A DNA stretch of 64,000 nt from Prorocentrum cordatum (Eukaryota; Sar; Dinophyceae; Prorocentrales; Prorocentraceae), in the NCBI GenBank assembly GCA_963575745.1, contig CAUYUJ010001375.1, positions 1 to 64,000 of the forward strand, in the 5' to 3' direction. The notes beneath the pieces were generated by a model. That model saw only the letters and a program-made list of their open reading frames with translations. It was not told where the DNA came from and did not search any database. Below, in pieces: positions 8,800-19,225 of the stretch; within the stretch, counting starts at the first letter, position 1; each line of letters starts with the position of its first letter. Position numbers and translations under genes: made by a program.

Positions 8800-10853
8800 A
8801 TGTCTCGGCGCGACTACGCGCCCGCCGCGTGCCCCCCGTGCCGCGCATCTGTGCGCGCGGCGGCGCGCCTGGTCGCGGCGATGGCCACATACTTGGTGGT
8901 GGTTCCGCCTAACGTGGCGGTGCAGCATCACGTGCCACTAGGCGCGTACGTGGCGGTGCAGCCTAACGTGGTATTGCAGCCTGCCGTGGCGGTGATGCAG
9001 TCTAACGCGGCGGTGCAGCAGCCTAACGTGGCGGTGCAGCAGCCTAACGTGGCGGTGCAGCATCACGTGCCACTAGGCGCGTACGTGGCGGTGCAGCCTA
9101 CGGCGACGGCGGGCCCCAGCTCGGCGCCAGCGCCAGGCGCGTACGTCGTGCAGCCTCCTGCTGCTGAGGGCGACGTGTGCACGGCAAAGCGGCAGAAGCA
9201 CGGCGCGGACAGCAGCTGGCGCTGGCAGCGCCACAGCCACTACGGCACGTACACCGAGGGCAGCGACAACGAGGACGAGTACCCGCGCGGCGAGCGCGGC
9301 TGGAGGATTTCGGACGAGAAGTGGGAGCGCGAGGACGAGCGGCAGCCTGGCGAGTACGGCAGTGGCGGCGAGTACAGCAGTGGCGACGGTGGCGTGCACA
9401 GCAGTGGCGGCGAGTACGGCAGTGGCGCGCACGGCCGTGACGACGGTGGCGACTATGGCACGGCCGACGAGGACGCGCACGGCGCGGTCGACTCCAATAA
9501 GTGGCCATGGTACGCACAGGCAGCCTTCAAGCGGGCTCGGGGCGGTGGCCGCAAGACGCATGCTACGGCGGACTACTACGATCGCGAGAAGGGCTCGGGC
9601 CACGGCAGCCGTGGCGCGGGCAGAGGCGGCAGCTACCAGGCCGCAGACAAGCGCGACGCCAGCTCCTACCATGCCAGTCGCGCGCACACAGGCCACTGGC
9701 GAGATGGCGCGGCTGACGGCTGGTGGGACACGGACAAGGACGGCTGGAAGAACAATGACGGCTGGAAGGACACGGACAAGGACGGCTGGTGGGACAAGAG
9801 CACGTACGGCTCGAACGCCAGGGGCACTGACGACAGGACGCCCACGGACGAGGCGAATGGCGCAAAGTATTGGGACAAGGACTACTGGATGGCAAAGGAC
9901 AATGGCGGTGGGAATGGCAGGCGCACGTACGGCTCGAAGGCCAAGGGCACTGGCGGCAGTACGCCCACAGACGAGGCTAACGGCAAGAGCACCAAGGACA
10001 ACAAGAAGACAGGCTCGGCTGCCAGATCGAGGGGCACGGGTTCAACAGGCTCGGGCGGCAGCAGCACGCACCTGACGGGCAAGGGCGGGACCACGGGCGC
10101 GACGTGCACGGTCGCGAAGAACAATATCGCCGTGGATATCGACGTCGAGGCCAAGAAGATCGAGCACAAGCTGGAGGAGCTCAACATCGTTGCCTTCCGC
10201 GACTTGGACTTTTACGACTCCACGCTGAACGGCTCCGCCGCCGTCGCCGTCGCCGACGAGCTGGATGCGATGATGTCTATGGAGGACGACCTGGACGTGG
10301 GCGCGCTGGACCAGGTGAGGCGGGTCACTGGCGCGTGCCATCATCACCGCCGAGGTGTGTCCATGACCCGTATGAGGTGAGATAGGGCGGGAACGACGAT
10401 ACTGACGATGACGAGGATGACTACGACGTTGTGGGCAGGGTGGGGGAGGGGGTGACGATATGGGACGCTGGCGCGGATGATGATGCCGATGACGGCTGTG
10501 GTGAGTGGGGGGAGGGGGGGGGATTCGGGGGTAAGGATGGCGGCGAGGGGAACTACGGGTTGTGGCATGCACCTTGGCGGTGGCGGGGGCGCGTCGCACC
10601 GCGACCTTTATAGGTCGTGAAGGACTACGGGTGCTTCGGCAGGGACCGCCACGCCAGGCTCGCGCGGATCATGGCCAGGCACGTGGCCGCGGGCGGCGAG
10701 ATCCATGAGCTGTACGACGCGGCCGACGACGAGATGTTAGCCTACCTCGAGTGGAGCTTCTACAAGTTCTGGGGCCAGTTCACGGATGCGGGTGGCGGGC
10801 ACGCCTGGCGCATTTTCACGCTCTGCCGCGCGAGCAGCGCGGCTACTGCTTGA
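8800..10853 (+). CDS. Hypothetical protein with conserved C-terminal domain, paralogue 2 (spliced)
   Basis: I read this as join(8800..10314, 10614..10853), giving 584 residues. Exon 1 ends CAG and is followed by GTGAGG. Exon 2 follows TTTATAG and continues in phase (VVKDYGCFG…) to TGA at 10853. Residues about 35-105 repeat the word VAVQQPN. A basic KRQKHG lies near residue 129. GGEYSSGDGGVHSSGGEY at about 188-205 matches the repeat in paralogue 1. Residues about 305-340 repeat DGWxDxDKDGW. The C-terminal 60 residues carry the same RHxRLARxMARHVAxGG…YLEWSF…FW domain as 6089-7333. The start was chosen because it is the first ATG after the spliced-leader relic; a second ATG at 8881 is possible. 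Function is unknown. Confidence 0.75.
10315..10613 (+). other. Phase-0 intron of paralogue 2
   Basis: The 299-bp interval starts GTGAGG and ends TTTATAG. Splicing it out keeps frame and restores the domain shared with paralogue 1, which has no intron at the equivalent place. No terminal inverted repeats are visible at its ends. Confidence 0.75.
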
Positions 10854-11805
10854 GAAAAAACCGTCAATCAAATCATTTGCGCGCTTGTGCATTGAGTTGC
10901 ATTGCACTGTCAACATCAAACACCAAAACCAACAGCACACACACACACAACAACACACCATGATTTGCATTGAGTTGAATTGCATGCGATTGCCGATAGC
11001 ATGATTGCATGATAAAACCATAATAGCACCAACAAATACACTCACCAGCCAACACGTGAGTTGCACTGAGTTGCACTGCGTTGCTTCGGCGCACGGCGCC
11101 AGCTTCACGCGCGCGCGGCGCCGACCATGATAGCTGCACTGCGCCCGAGCTGATACAACCGCGCACGTTCTACTTCATAGCTTCCCCCATAGTGTGATAG
11201 TCGGCGCCTTGCACCGCGCGCCACGCATACATGTAATAGTTGGTGCTGCGCAGCAGAATCTAGCTTACGCGTGCAAGGTCGCAGGGTTTCATGACCTGGC
11301 TAATCTTGAGGGCATGCGAGGGTCGTGCGATTCTGTTTGGTTCCAGTCGTGACTGCGCGCGCGCATTTCAGAATTGCCTGATTGGGATCACGCACGCCCA
11401 CAGATGCCGCGTGCCATGCCAAATTTGCCGCACGAGTACGTGGTAACGTACATTGTGCCCACGCCAATCCAGGGCCCTCTAGCTAAACCCCCTGAATCGC
11501 GGGCATGACGCACCTGCCCCTCGCCTCCCCCCCACCCTCAATCCGCAGCCCCCCATGTTAGTATCCCTTCTCACCGTCCTCATCCCTACTCGTCTGTGGG
11601 GCCTTATGTATGGTGGAGTTTGCTGCGCTGCATGCGTTGCACTTGCAGGGAGAACCATAGGGGGTGGTGAGGAACCATGGGGCAGAGGGCAGAACGCGGG
11701 CGGGGGCGGCAAGCGGTGGTGCGATGGGCGAGGGCACGGGGGGGCATGGTGCGACCGCGCACAGCCGTCTCGCCCGAGACACATCGGGACTGCGCGACTG
11801 CTATC
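10854..11805. other. Intergenic region with TTGCATTGAGTTG words
   Basis: Between about 10885 and 11095 the word TTGCATTGAGTTG and variants recur four or five times, with a CA run at 10936-10950. The remainder (11100-11750) shows no gene. Confidence 0.6.
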
Positions 11806-11864
11806 ATGACACACAGCCGTCTCGCCCGAGACACCGTCACGCGCGCGACTGCGACTGCTATCAT
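11756..11864 (+). repeat. Tandem duplication spanning a start codon
   Basis: Two copies of a unit of about 55 bp lie head to tail. Each contains CAGCCGTCTCGCCCGAGACA and ends in CTGCTATCATG. Both ATGs (11806 and 11863) are in the same frame of the downstream gene. Confidence 0.85.
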
Positions 11865-13380
11865 GCCGCCGCAGCATCCGTTTGAACCGCCGCCTAATTA
11901 CTCGCCGCGGCATGGGGGCAACCGCCCGCCGCCATTTCAACGACCGCCCGCCCATCCTCCAATCCAGATTCATCCGCGTCCGAAAGCCAGAGCGCCGTCG
12001 CCCGCGATCCTGCAGCTGCGACCGAAAGCGAACCCCGCTTCGCGGGATTCCGCTGCATGGCATGCCTCAGATGCTTCGGCGGCGACCGAGGTCGCGCAGG
12101 CAGCGGCGTCGGCGGCCGATACCTCGGCAGGGCCCGATGCCGCGGAGGCAGATGCCGTGGGCGAGCCGAGCCCATCCTCAAGCGATGCCGAGCTTGACGA
12201 GCTGCGGATGAGGCTTGACGATCTCGCCATGGAGGAGGAGACTGCGGTCGCGGCCTGGCGCAGGGTTGCGGCGGCCCGTGCTCGGTTTGAGGTCGCCGAC
12301 ACTGGCACGTTTATTCCAAGCATGCGGGCCTTGGAGGCAGCTTGGATCGAGCGCGATGCCGCCGCCGATCGCTTGAATGCGGCGATCAGCGCGCTCGAGC
12401 TCGCGCGCGAGAGGGCCTTCATGTCCCGCGAGGAAACCATTGCGATGGGCGAGGAGCTCAAGGCCGCGGAGGAGGCGGCGAAACAGGTGTGGTGGGGACC
12501 TAAAGACCCAACCGTCAGCAGCTGCGAGCGTTGCATTGTGGAGGAATGCATGGTGGAGGGGTTGCGCGAACGGGGTGTGTCGATATGGTCGGGGTGGCAA
12601 CGTGCTCCGCGTTTTCGCTGGCGCGGCGGGGCGTCGCTCGAGGCGCGCGCGCCGCTCGCCGTTCGCCGATCGGGATGTGTGCGCACACCTCCTCAACGCA
12701 CTAATCGGCGTCCGCGTATTGGCTCGCGAGCCGATCGGCGTTCCGTTGCAGCATTATGCGGCTGCGTGCAGACCGCGACGGCTTGCGCTGTCGTGGTCGG
12801 CACCTCTGCGCTGAGGCTGGTGTTTGTGTGGTTTCTAAATAATGCATCTGGGACTAGCGTCCGCTTCGCATGTATATCTAATCCCACCAGCCCTCTGGTC
12901 GTAGGTGGTTTAAGGAGTTTCCTCTTCCAACCTCCTTCTTCTCCTTCGGGGAGGGGTTTACCCCTCCCCCTACCCCCTCCCCTGGACCTGGACGGGGCGT
13001 TCCGCGAGAGGTTGGGATGGCTCCAAGAGCGCCTCGGAGAGCCCAAGATGAGCTCCAAGATGGCTCAAGATAGCCTTATATGCCTCAATATGGCTCCGAA
13101 GATTGTCCAAGAGGCCCCAAGACCGCTCCTAGATAGCACCAATAGGCCAAACAGCTCCCCGAGAAGCCCCCCCACGCGGCCAAAATCTTCAAAAAGCCTA
13201 AGGAACACTAATGAGTTTCGGCTTCTCGCCTTTTCGCTTCCGATGGCCATCCGATGCCTCAAGATGGCCCCAAGAGGGCCCAGAGCCCCAACAGGGGCCC
13301 AAGAGAGCCCCAAGACGGCCCCAGGAGCGCCCACGAGCGCTCCAAGAGCGCCCCAAGAGGGGTCCAGGATGCGATTTTAG
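11863..13380 (+). CDS. Hypothetical protein with helical core; 3' end runs into a repeat
   Basis: The frame opens at ATG 11863, or at 11806 in the duplicated leader. Residues 1-60 are Pro-rich. Residues about 60-110 are Ala/Ser-rich. Residues about 110-210 are strongly helical and protein-like (…ELDELRMRLDDLAMEEETAV…, …AAWIERDAAADRLNAAISAL…), probably a coiled coil. After AAKQ at 12486 the composition changes and a possible donor CAG|GTGTGG appears. From about 12880 the open frame crosses a dispersed repeat (12878-13965) and is unlikely to be native coding. The supported coding part is therefore about 11863-12486. No family is recognised. Confidence 0.5.
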   Translation: MPPQHPFEPPPNYSPRHGGNRPPPFQRPPAHPPIQIHPRPKARAPSPAILQLRPKANPASRDSAAWHASDASAATEVAQAAASAADTSAGPDAAEADAVGEPSPSSSDAELDELRMRLDDLAMEEETAVAAWRRVAAARARFEVADTGTFIPSMRALEAAWIERDAAADRLNAAISALELARERAFMSREETIAMGEELKAAEEAAKQVWWGPKDPTVSSCERCIVEECMVEGLRERGVSIWSGWQRAPRFRWRGGASLEARAPLAVRRSGCVRTPPQRTNRRPRIGSRADRRSVAALCGCVQTATACAVVVGTSALRLVFVWFLNNASGTSVRFACISNPTSPLVVGGLRSFLFQPPSSPSGRGLPLPLPPPLDLDGAFRERLGWLQERLGEPKMSSKMAQDSLICLNMAPKIVQEAPRPLLDSTNRPNSSPRSPPTRPKSSKSLRNTNEFRLLAFSLPMAIRCLKMAPRGPRAPTGAQESPKTAPGAPTSAPRAPQEGSRMRF

Positions 13381-13965
13381 AAGCTCTGGAGGGGCAACGC
13401 TAACTAAAGCCCCCCTCTTCTTTGATCGACCTCCTTCAAGATGGCCCCAAGAGGCGCCCAGGATGCCCCCATAGGCCCAAGGTGGCCCCAGGAGGCCCCC
13501 AAAAAGCCCCAAGATGCTCCAAGATGCCCCTAAGAGGCCCCCAAGAGGACCGCAGAGGCACCCCCGAGGCACCCAATACGCCCAAGAGACCCCCAGGACC
13601 GCCCTAGGAGACCCCAAAGGCGCCCCAAGATGCACCCAATATGCGCCCAATATATATCCCAAGAGGCTCCGAGAGGCATCTAAAAGACCTTCGGCCCTTT
13701 TGCTCGCCCTCCCCCTCCTGCTCATCCTTCCTCCTCCTCCTCCTCATCCTTCTGATCCTCATCCTTCTCCTCCTCATCCTCCTCCTGTTCATCTTCCTTC
13801 TCCCCACTCCCTCATCCATCCATCCAGCCTCCTCCGTCTCCTCCTCCCTCCTTCGCGCGGTTCGGCTGTCCCCCTCTGTGCTCCCGCGCTTCCCTGATCA
13901 CCTCAACTCGCATGGGCGTTGTTTCTGGGTGGGCTGGTGGGGATACGCGAAGCGTCTAGATGCGC
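12878..13965 (+). repeat. Trinucleotide-core dispersed element, copy 2 (full length)
   Basis: It begins with the conserved 5' end (CCCACCAGCCCTCTGG, then TTTAAGGAGTTTCCTCTTCC). It continues through a CCAAGA minisatellite (13020-13660) and a (CTC)n-type core (about 13725-13800). It ends with GGGCTGGTGGGGATACGCGA near 13935. It is the inverted counterpart of 3663-4757. Confidence 0.85.
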
Positions 13966-15394
13966 ATGTGCAATGTGCTATGTTCCACACGAATTCGTAC
14001 ACATCCCGTTCACACAACTGTTACACGTGCATACGGAGTACACATACATACGCGTTTATGCATACAAATTTGTGTCTACGACGCCATGGTGTTACACATC
14101 GCACATTCACCGCTAATCAACACACATGTACGCGGTTAAACGCTCGTGCAGCATACAATTCATACGTATATAATGTACCACAAGCCGCATGCAGCGTTAC
14201 GCCTAAGCCTACATGCATGTAGATCAGAACGCCCCGCGTCGACCCGAACAGCTTTGAAGCATGGCCCACGATATATGTAGCAAACAAGCCTGTCACATTC
14301 GCGGGCGCGAATGTGCAATGTTTCGCACTGCGACCCAGAAGAGTGGAGCCCCTCCTCTCCTCTCCCCCCCCTCGCGGGGCCAATGATCGCCTCCCGTCTC
14401 TCCCGCCCGTCAGGTGGTCGACCTTCGGGTCTTGCCCTCTGGGCTCCACCTGACGGGAATGGGGGAGATGGGGGGGGGGGGGGCTGATGATTGGCCTCGC
14501 CTTCCGAAGCCGCGGGCTGCTGACAATCGCTGTTCCCCGAGTGTTTTCACAGTTCAGAGGCTCCTTATTGCCCTCGTGGTGCAGGGCAGCCCCTAAGCCC
14601 CCCATCACAGGGCGCTGCAGACTGCATGTGGGCCCCACCCTCCCCCGCCCCCCCTCAGCATATGTAGCTGATCCCTAAACAGTAGGCCCTCAGGGTAAAG
14701 CTAGAACGCCAGCAGCCATGCAGCAAACTTTACAATTGTATGCGTGCTGGTCAGAATGACCCGCGCGCCTTTTTGACGTCCTGACTTGTGGAACATTGCC
14801 CCTCAGAGCATTGACTGGTTGATATATATATATATATATATGGATGCCGTACTCGTGCGCTCTTTTTCCGATTGCCCAGCGGCAGACAACGTGCCAAGGA
14901 AGCCTCGCGCCGAGACAAGGCGGTGGAGGCCCAACCGTGTCCCCAGGGCAGGGGGGCTCCGACGCAGGCCGAAAAAGGCCCACATCCCAAAGATGAGTTG
15001 GACACTCCCGACAATTCAGTAGATCGAGCCATCCCAAAGGGAGGGGGACCATCCCAAACGCACACATGTTTTCACCCTCCCCCGACATCTCAACATTGCA
15101 AGTCGCCCACACGTATAATACAGCACGTAACTATATCAAAGGCAGATCGGCCATCGCAGAAACAGTCCTTCCCAACAAAACATGTACGCTCACCCCAACC
15201 GAAAACCTTTCCCGAATAGACTCCTCCCATCATGTGGGTAGCCCCCGCCCACCCCCGACCCCCCCCCAAACTCCTTGGGCTTGGAGGCTCTTCGCGTCAC
15301 GATGACGTCCGCACGCACCGACCTATACCGACATACCGCTGCAACGCGTGCAACGCATTGCAAATGCTGCGCGAGCGCAAACCACAACCCCCAC
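13966..15394. other. Intergenic; one hairpin, no gene
   Basis: A hairpin with arms CGTCAGGTGG / CCACCTGACG lies at about 14408-14454, and a (TA)n run at 14822-14840. Several open frames of about 100 codons exist but none is protein-like. Confidence 0.5.
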
Positions 15395-16054
15395 TCACGG
15401 GGCCGCCTCCACCAGCCCGCGCTTGATGGCGTCCTGCAGGAACGCGACCACGGCGTTGTACGCCTGCTTCTCAGAAGACACGTTGCGATGGTCGAACTTC
15501 CTTTTAACCTTGTTGCATCCGTCAAGCAAGACGCCCTGCGGTAGCTTTGCCGTCCACTTTGACTCAGACCTGCATTTAAACAGCCAGCAGCCATTGGGCT
15601 TCTTGAACGACCCCAGCTCGACGGCGTTGCAACTGCTGCCACTGCTGCGCGTATAGCGTGGGATCACCCCTTTGAGTGCACGGCTGCATGTGTGCTTCAC
15701 CTTGGGCCGAATCGTGGGCTTGAGCATCTTCATGAGGCACGCGGCGCAATGTGCTGGGGCTGGCCCCGCCGCCTCCGTCGCTGACGTCTCCTTCGCCGCC
15801 GCCTCCTGAGCTTGCTGCGCCGCCCGCTGCGCCGCCTCCTCCTTCTTTGCCTCCTCGGCAGCCCTGCTCTCGAATATGCCCTTCATGAGCGAACATCCCC
15901 GAGTCCACCGCTCCTGCCGCGCTGCCCTCATCCACCGTGCCGAATCCCACCGCCGCACAGTCGCACTGCTTAAGCTGCTTGAGCTCGAGCTCTTCGAGCT
16001 CGAGCTCGACGAACTCGTCGAGCGGGAGCGGCTTCTCGAGCCCGATCTCACCAT
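15395..16054 (-). CDS. Ser/Arg-rich N-terminus, Cys/His motif, hypothetical protein
   Basis: It encodes 219 residues from ATG at 16054 (MVRSGSRSRSRSTSSSS…) to TGA at 15397-15395. Residues 1-30 are an SR/S-rich tract. Residues about 60-105 are a helical Ala/Glu/Gln segment (…EEAKKEEAAQRAAQQAQEAA…). Residues about 117-138 hold HCAACLMKM…KHTCSR, with Cys/His spacing that could bind zinc. The last 70 residues (…NGCWLFKCRSESKWTAKLPQ…, …KVKRKFDHRNVSSEKQAYNA…) look like a small globular DNA- or RNA-binding domain; an AP2-like fold is only a guess. The frame continues upstream of the chosen ATG but with less natural sequence. Confidence 0.65.
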   Translation of the reverse strand: MVRSGSRSRSRSTSSSSSSSKSSSSSSLSSATVRRWDSARWMRAARQERWTRGCSLMKGIFESRAAEEAKKEEAAQRAAQQAQEAAAKETSATEAAGPAPAHCAACLMKMLKPTIRPKVKHTCSRALKGVIPRYTRSSGSSCNAVELGSFKKPNGCWLFKCRSESKWTAKLPQGVLLDGCNKVKRKFDHRNVSSEKQAYNAVVAFLQDAIKRGLVEAAP

Positions 16055-16289
16055 GGCGGCCCGAGGGACCGATTGCAACATGTAATATGCACAAGTGCAA
16101 ACAGTTTGAGGCAAAATAGCCGCGGGCGGATGATCTGCCACCCAGTCAGGCGCTGATGGCACTGCGTAGATCGCACCACATATTATTCCCACAGCCCAGC
16201 GTAGCGTGACATCAACGTTATCACGCTCGCTCGCATAACATAGCACGGCATCGCATTCATCATTGGCGTAGCACGTTGACACGCGTAGC

Positions 16290-16907
16290 ATAGCGCAGCA
16301 TATCAGGTATTATGTCGTTGCTGCGGCTGGTGGCGCCCCAGGGCGCGCATGCACGTGTGCAACTCTGCGCTTGCAAATCATGTGCACCACAGCGTTTGCC
16401 ACAAGCGGTTCTTATCGGAAATATGACACCCAGTAGCTCTGATACGCTCGATCGTGCTTCATAGCGATATCATGTTGACCCGATGTATCCCAAACCATTG
16501 GCGTGCGCGATCGCATGCATTAGATGCGCAAAGATAAAGGTGCAAAGGTAACCAGTCGCGAAGAGTGAATGCACGCCCCTAACACACGACCCACACATCC
16601 CTAAAGCATGGTCATTGGAACAACACTAAGTTAACACACAGCCCCTAAAACATCTCTAAAGCACGGTCCTGAAACTTCCCTAAAACACTGCCCCTGAAAC
16701 ATCACTAAGGTAAAACGCAGCCCCCAAAATATTACTGAAACACCTTGGCGCCCAAGTGGGCTCGAATGGCAAAAAAGAACTGCACTGGGCAGCGAGCGGG
16801 GATCGAGACCGTTTTTTTTTTCTGACTACCTAGCCAACTGTCCCCTCCCTCCTCCTAGCTTGTTTCTATCGCACGGGCGCCGCGGGCCGCCTATCATGTC
16901 CTACTCT
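16290..16907. repeat. Intergenic with imperfect ~40-bp tandem repeat
   Basis: About 16575-16745 repeats words such as ACACAGCCCCTAAAACATC / CTAAAGCACGGTCCTGAAAC four or more times. The rest of the stretch has no supported feature except a T run at 16812-16820. Confidence 0.6.
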
Positions 16908-17717
16908 CTATCGGCGGGCCTTCTGGATCTTCTCGTGCAGCCTCTCTCTTAGCCTCCTCTTGACATCCTCCTTCGCCTCCTCCTCCTCCTTCGCCTGCGC
17001 CTCCCTCTGCCTCCTCACCTCCTTTGCCAGAGTCTCCTTGATCGTCGCCCTCCTCTCCATGTCGTCCGCTTGCCTCCTGAGGACCTCCAGCGCACGCCTC
17101 ATCCTGGTCACCTCGTCGCCCTCCTGCTGCGCCAGCGCCGCCTCCATGAGCTCATCTCTGCCCCTCAGGGCCCTCGCCTCCTCCTCCTCCTTCTTTCTCC
17201 TGGCGCCTTCCTTCTCCTCCTCCCTCCTTCTCCTCCACTCTTCCGCGCGCTTGAGGCGCCTCCTCGCCGTCTCCTCATCCTCCTGGGCCCCGCTCGCCGC
17301 ATCCTCATTCACCATCGCCTGACGCCCCGCCGCGTCCTTCCTCTGTTTGGCCTGCGCCTCCTCCGCCTCCTCCTCCTCCTCCTCGCCGCCTCCTCCTCCA
17401 TCCTGCTCCTCGGCCTCTTCGCGCACCTCGGACGTGATGCCTTCTGATGGATCCATCTCATCGAGGATGAAGCGGATCCGCAGGTACCATGGCTCCAGCA
17501 TGGCTCCATCATTGGCCCCACGCGCCTTGGGCTCGATCCGCTCGGGAGGGAGAGGACCGTTTCTCACGGGAGGGTTGGTCAAAGCGGGGCCGTTTTTCTC
17601 ATTGAGCGTCTTGGAACCATATGTTGTCTTGCGCCATTCGCGACCGATCCCAGAGCGAGTGGCCGAATGATCAGAAAAAGGGAGGGGAGGGGAGGCCCGA
17701 GAGGCTTGGCACAACAT
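16908..17717 (-). CDS. Hypothetical charged coiled-coil protein
   Basis: It encodes 269 residues from ATG at 17717 to TAG at 16910-16908. The first 80 residues are mixed and could include a mis-assigned exon. From about residue 80 (MLEPWYLRIRFILDEMDPSE) the sequence is clearly coding. It then becomes an almost unbroken Glu/Arg/Lys-rich helix to the end (…EEWRRRREEEKEGARRKKEE…, …LRRQADDMERRATIKETLAK…), which predicts a long single helix or coiled coil. No enzyme motif is visible. Opposite-strand frames are low-complexity mirrors of the Glu/Arg codons. Confidence 0.65.
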   Translation of the reverse strand: MLCQASRASPPLPFSDHSATRSGIGREWRKTTYGSKTLNEKNGPALTNPPVRNGPLPPERIEPKARGANDGAMLEPWYLRIRFILDEMDPSEGITSEVREEAEEQDGGGGGEEEEEEAEEAQAKQRKDAAGRQAMVNEDAASGAQEDEETARRRLKRAEEWRRRREEEKEGARRKKEEEEARALRGRDELMEAALAQQEGDEVTRMRRALEVLRRQADDMERRATIKETLAKEVRRQREAQAKEEEEAKEDVKRRLRERLHEKIQKARR

Positions 17718-17854
17718 CGATTCGAGCGGGAGGGTGAAGCCTGTAGTTTCAAGGGTGGCGACACCTCAGCCACTCCACGCACCCCTTCACCTACACGACC
17801 CGCGATGGGGGGTGCAGGCGAGGGAGGGAATGAAAGTGGGGAGGTGTGGCGACC

Positions 17855-18668
17855 CTAGAGCCCAAGATGAGCTCCAAGGTGGCCCAAGATAGCCGAAGAT
17901 GCCTCAATATGGCTCAAGAGGTCCCAAGACCGCTCCAAGATAACCCCAAGAGGCCAGATAGCTCCCCAAGGAGCCACCCCCCAATATGCCAAAATCGTTC
18001 AAAAACTTAAGGAAACACATTATTTTCTGCTTCTCGCTTTTTCGCTTCCGATTGCTATCCGAGGCTTCAATATAGCCCCAAAAGAGCCCAAAAGGGCCTT
18101 AAGATGAGCCCACGAGAGCCCCAAGACGGCCCCAAGAGCGCCCAAGAGCGCTCCAAGAGCGCCCCAAGAGGGGTCCAAGAGGCGATTCTGGGGGCTCTAG
18201 AGGGGCAAGGCTTGATCGATCTCCTTCAAGATGAGGCGCTCCTAGGAGGCCCCCAGAGGCGCCAAGATGGCCCCAAGATGGCCCCAAGCGGCTCTCAAGA
18301 GGCCTCCAAGAAGCGCCCAAGTGATATCCCAAGAGGCTCCGAGATGCATCCACAATACCTTTGGCCATTTCGCTCGCCCTCCTCCTCCTCCTCCTCCTCC
18401 TCCTCCTTCTCCTGCTCCTCCGTCCTCCGTCCTCCGTCCTCCTCCTCCTCCTCCTCCTCCTCCTCCTCCTCCTCCTCCCCCTCCTCCTATTCATCATCCT
18501 TCTCCCCACTCCCTCATCCATCCATCCAGCATCCTCCGTCTCCTCCTTCCTCCTTCGCACGGTTCGGCTGTCCCCCTCCTTGCTCCTGCACTTCCCTGAT
18601 CACCTCAACTCGCCTGGGCGTTGTTTCTGGATGGGCTGGTGGAGATACGCGAAGCGTCTAGAATTGTG
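17855..18668 (+). repeat. Trinucleotide-core dispersed element, copy 3 (5' truncated)
   Basis: It starts inside the CCAAGA minisatellite, passes a (CTC)n core at about 18380-18485 and ends with the conserved GGGCTGGTGG…GATACGCGAAGCGTCTAGAA at 18632-18662. The 5' conserved block is missing. Confidence 0.8.
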
Positions 18669-18790
18669 CGTGCGGCCATGCTGGGGGCATTTGTGTGTGC
18701 AGCCTGGTTGGGGGAATTTGTGTGTGCAGCCAAGCTGGGGGCATTTGTGCGTGCAGCCTGGCTCGGGGCATTTCTGCGTGCATGGAACAC
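18669..18790. repeat. 28-bp tandem repeat, four copies
   Basis: Each unit contains GGGGGCATTTGTGTGTGCAG or a close variant. It abuts the 3' end of the preceding element. Confidence 0.8.
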
Positions 18791-19225
18791 TGCCTCACGA
18801 GTTTTCTCTTCCACCTCCACCTCCCATCATCCAGAGGGGAAGAGGGGGGAGGAGGGAGGGGAGGGGGGAGGGGGAGAGGGGGGAGACGGGGGCGGTGGCT
18901 TGTAAGTCTATGTTCCAATCAGAGCCCACGAGTATCCATCATACGGCTGACATACTAAAACGTCTTCTCATCACAGTATAGGCGAATGAGGCGAGATGAC
19001 GCGGGGTGCTGCTGAGGGCTCCATACAGGATTGTAACATCGCACCAGGTGCGTCGGCCGACCCTCAGTGAGTTCGAGATGCTGGAACGCTCGCAGAGAGG
19101 GACGCTGCCCTGAGGCCATGGATCGGGGAATGTGAAAAAGGGGAGGGCGGGTGGACAAGGATTACAAGGAGGATGCGGGAGAGAAACGATGGTGACAACA
19201 CCAAGCCCTCACCCCCCAGTGCAGC
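18791..19225. other. No feature recognised
   Basis: A GGGGA-rich run lies at 18837-18895. The rest shows no gene or repeat I can support. Confidence 0.4.
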
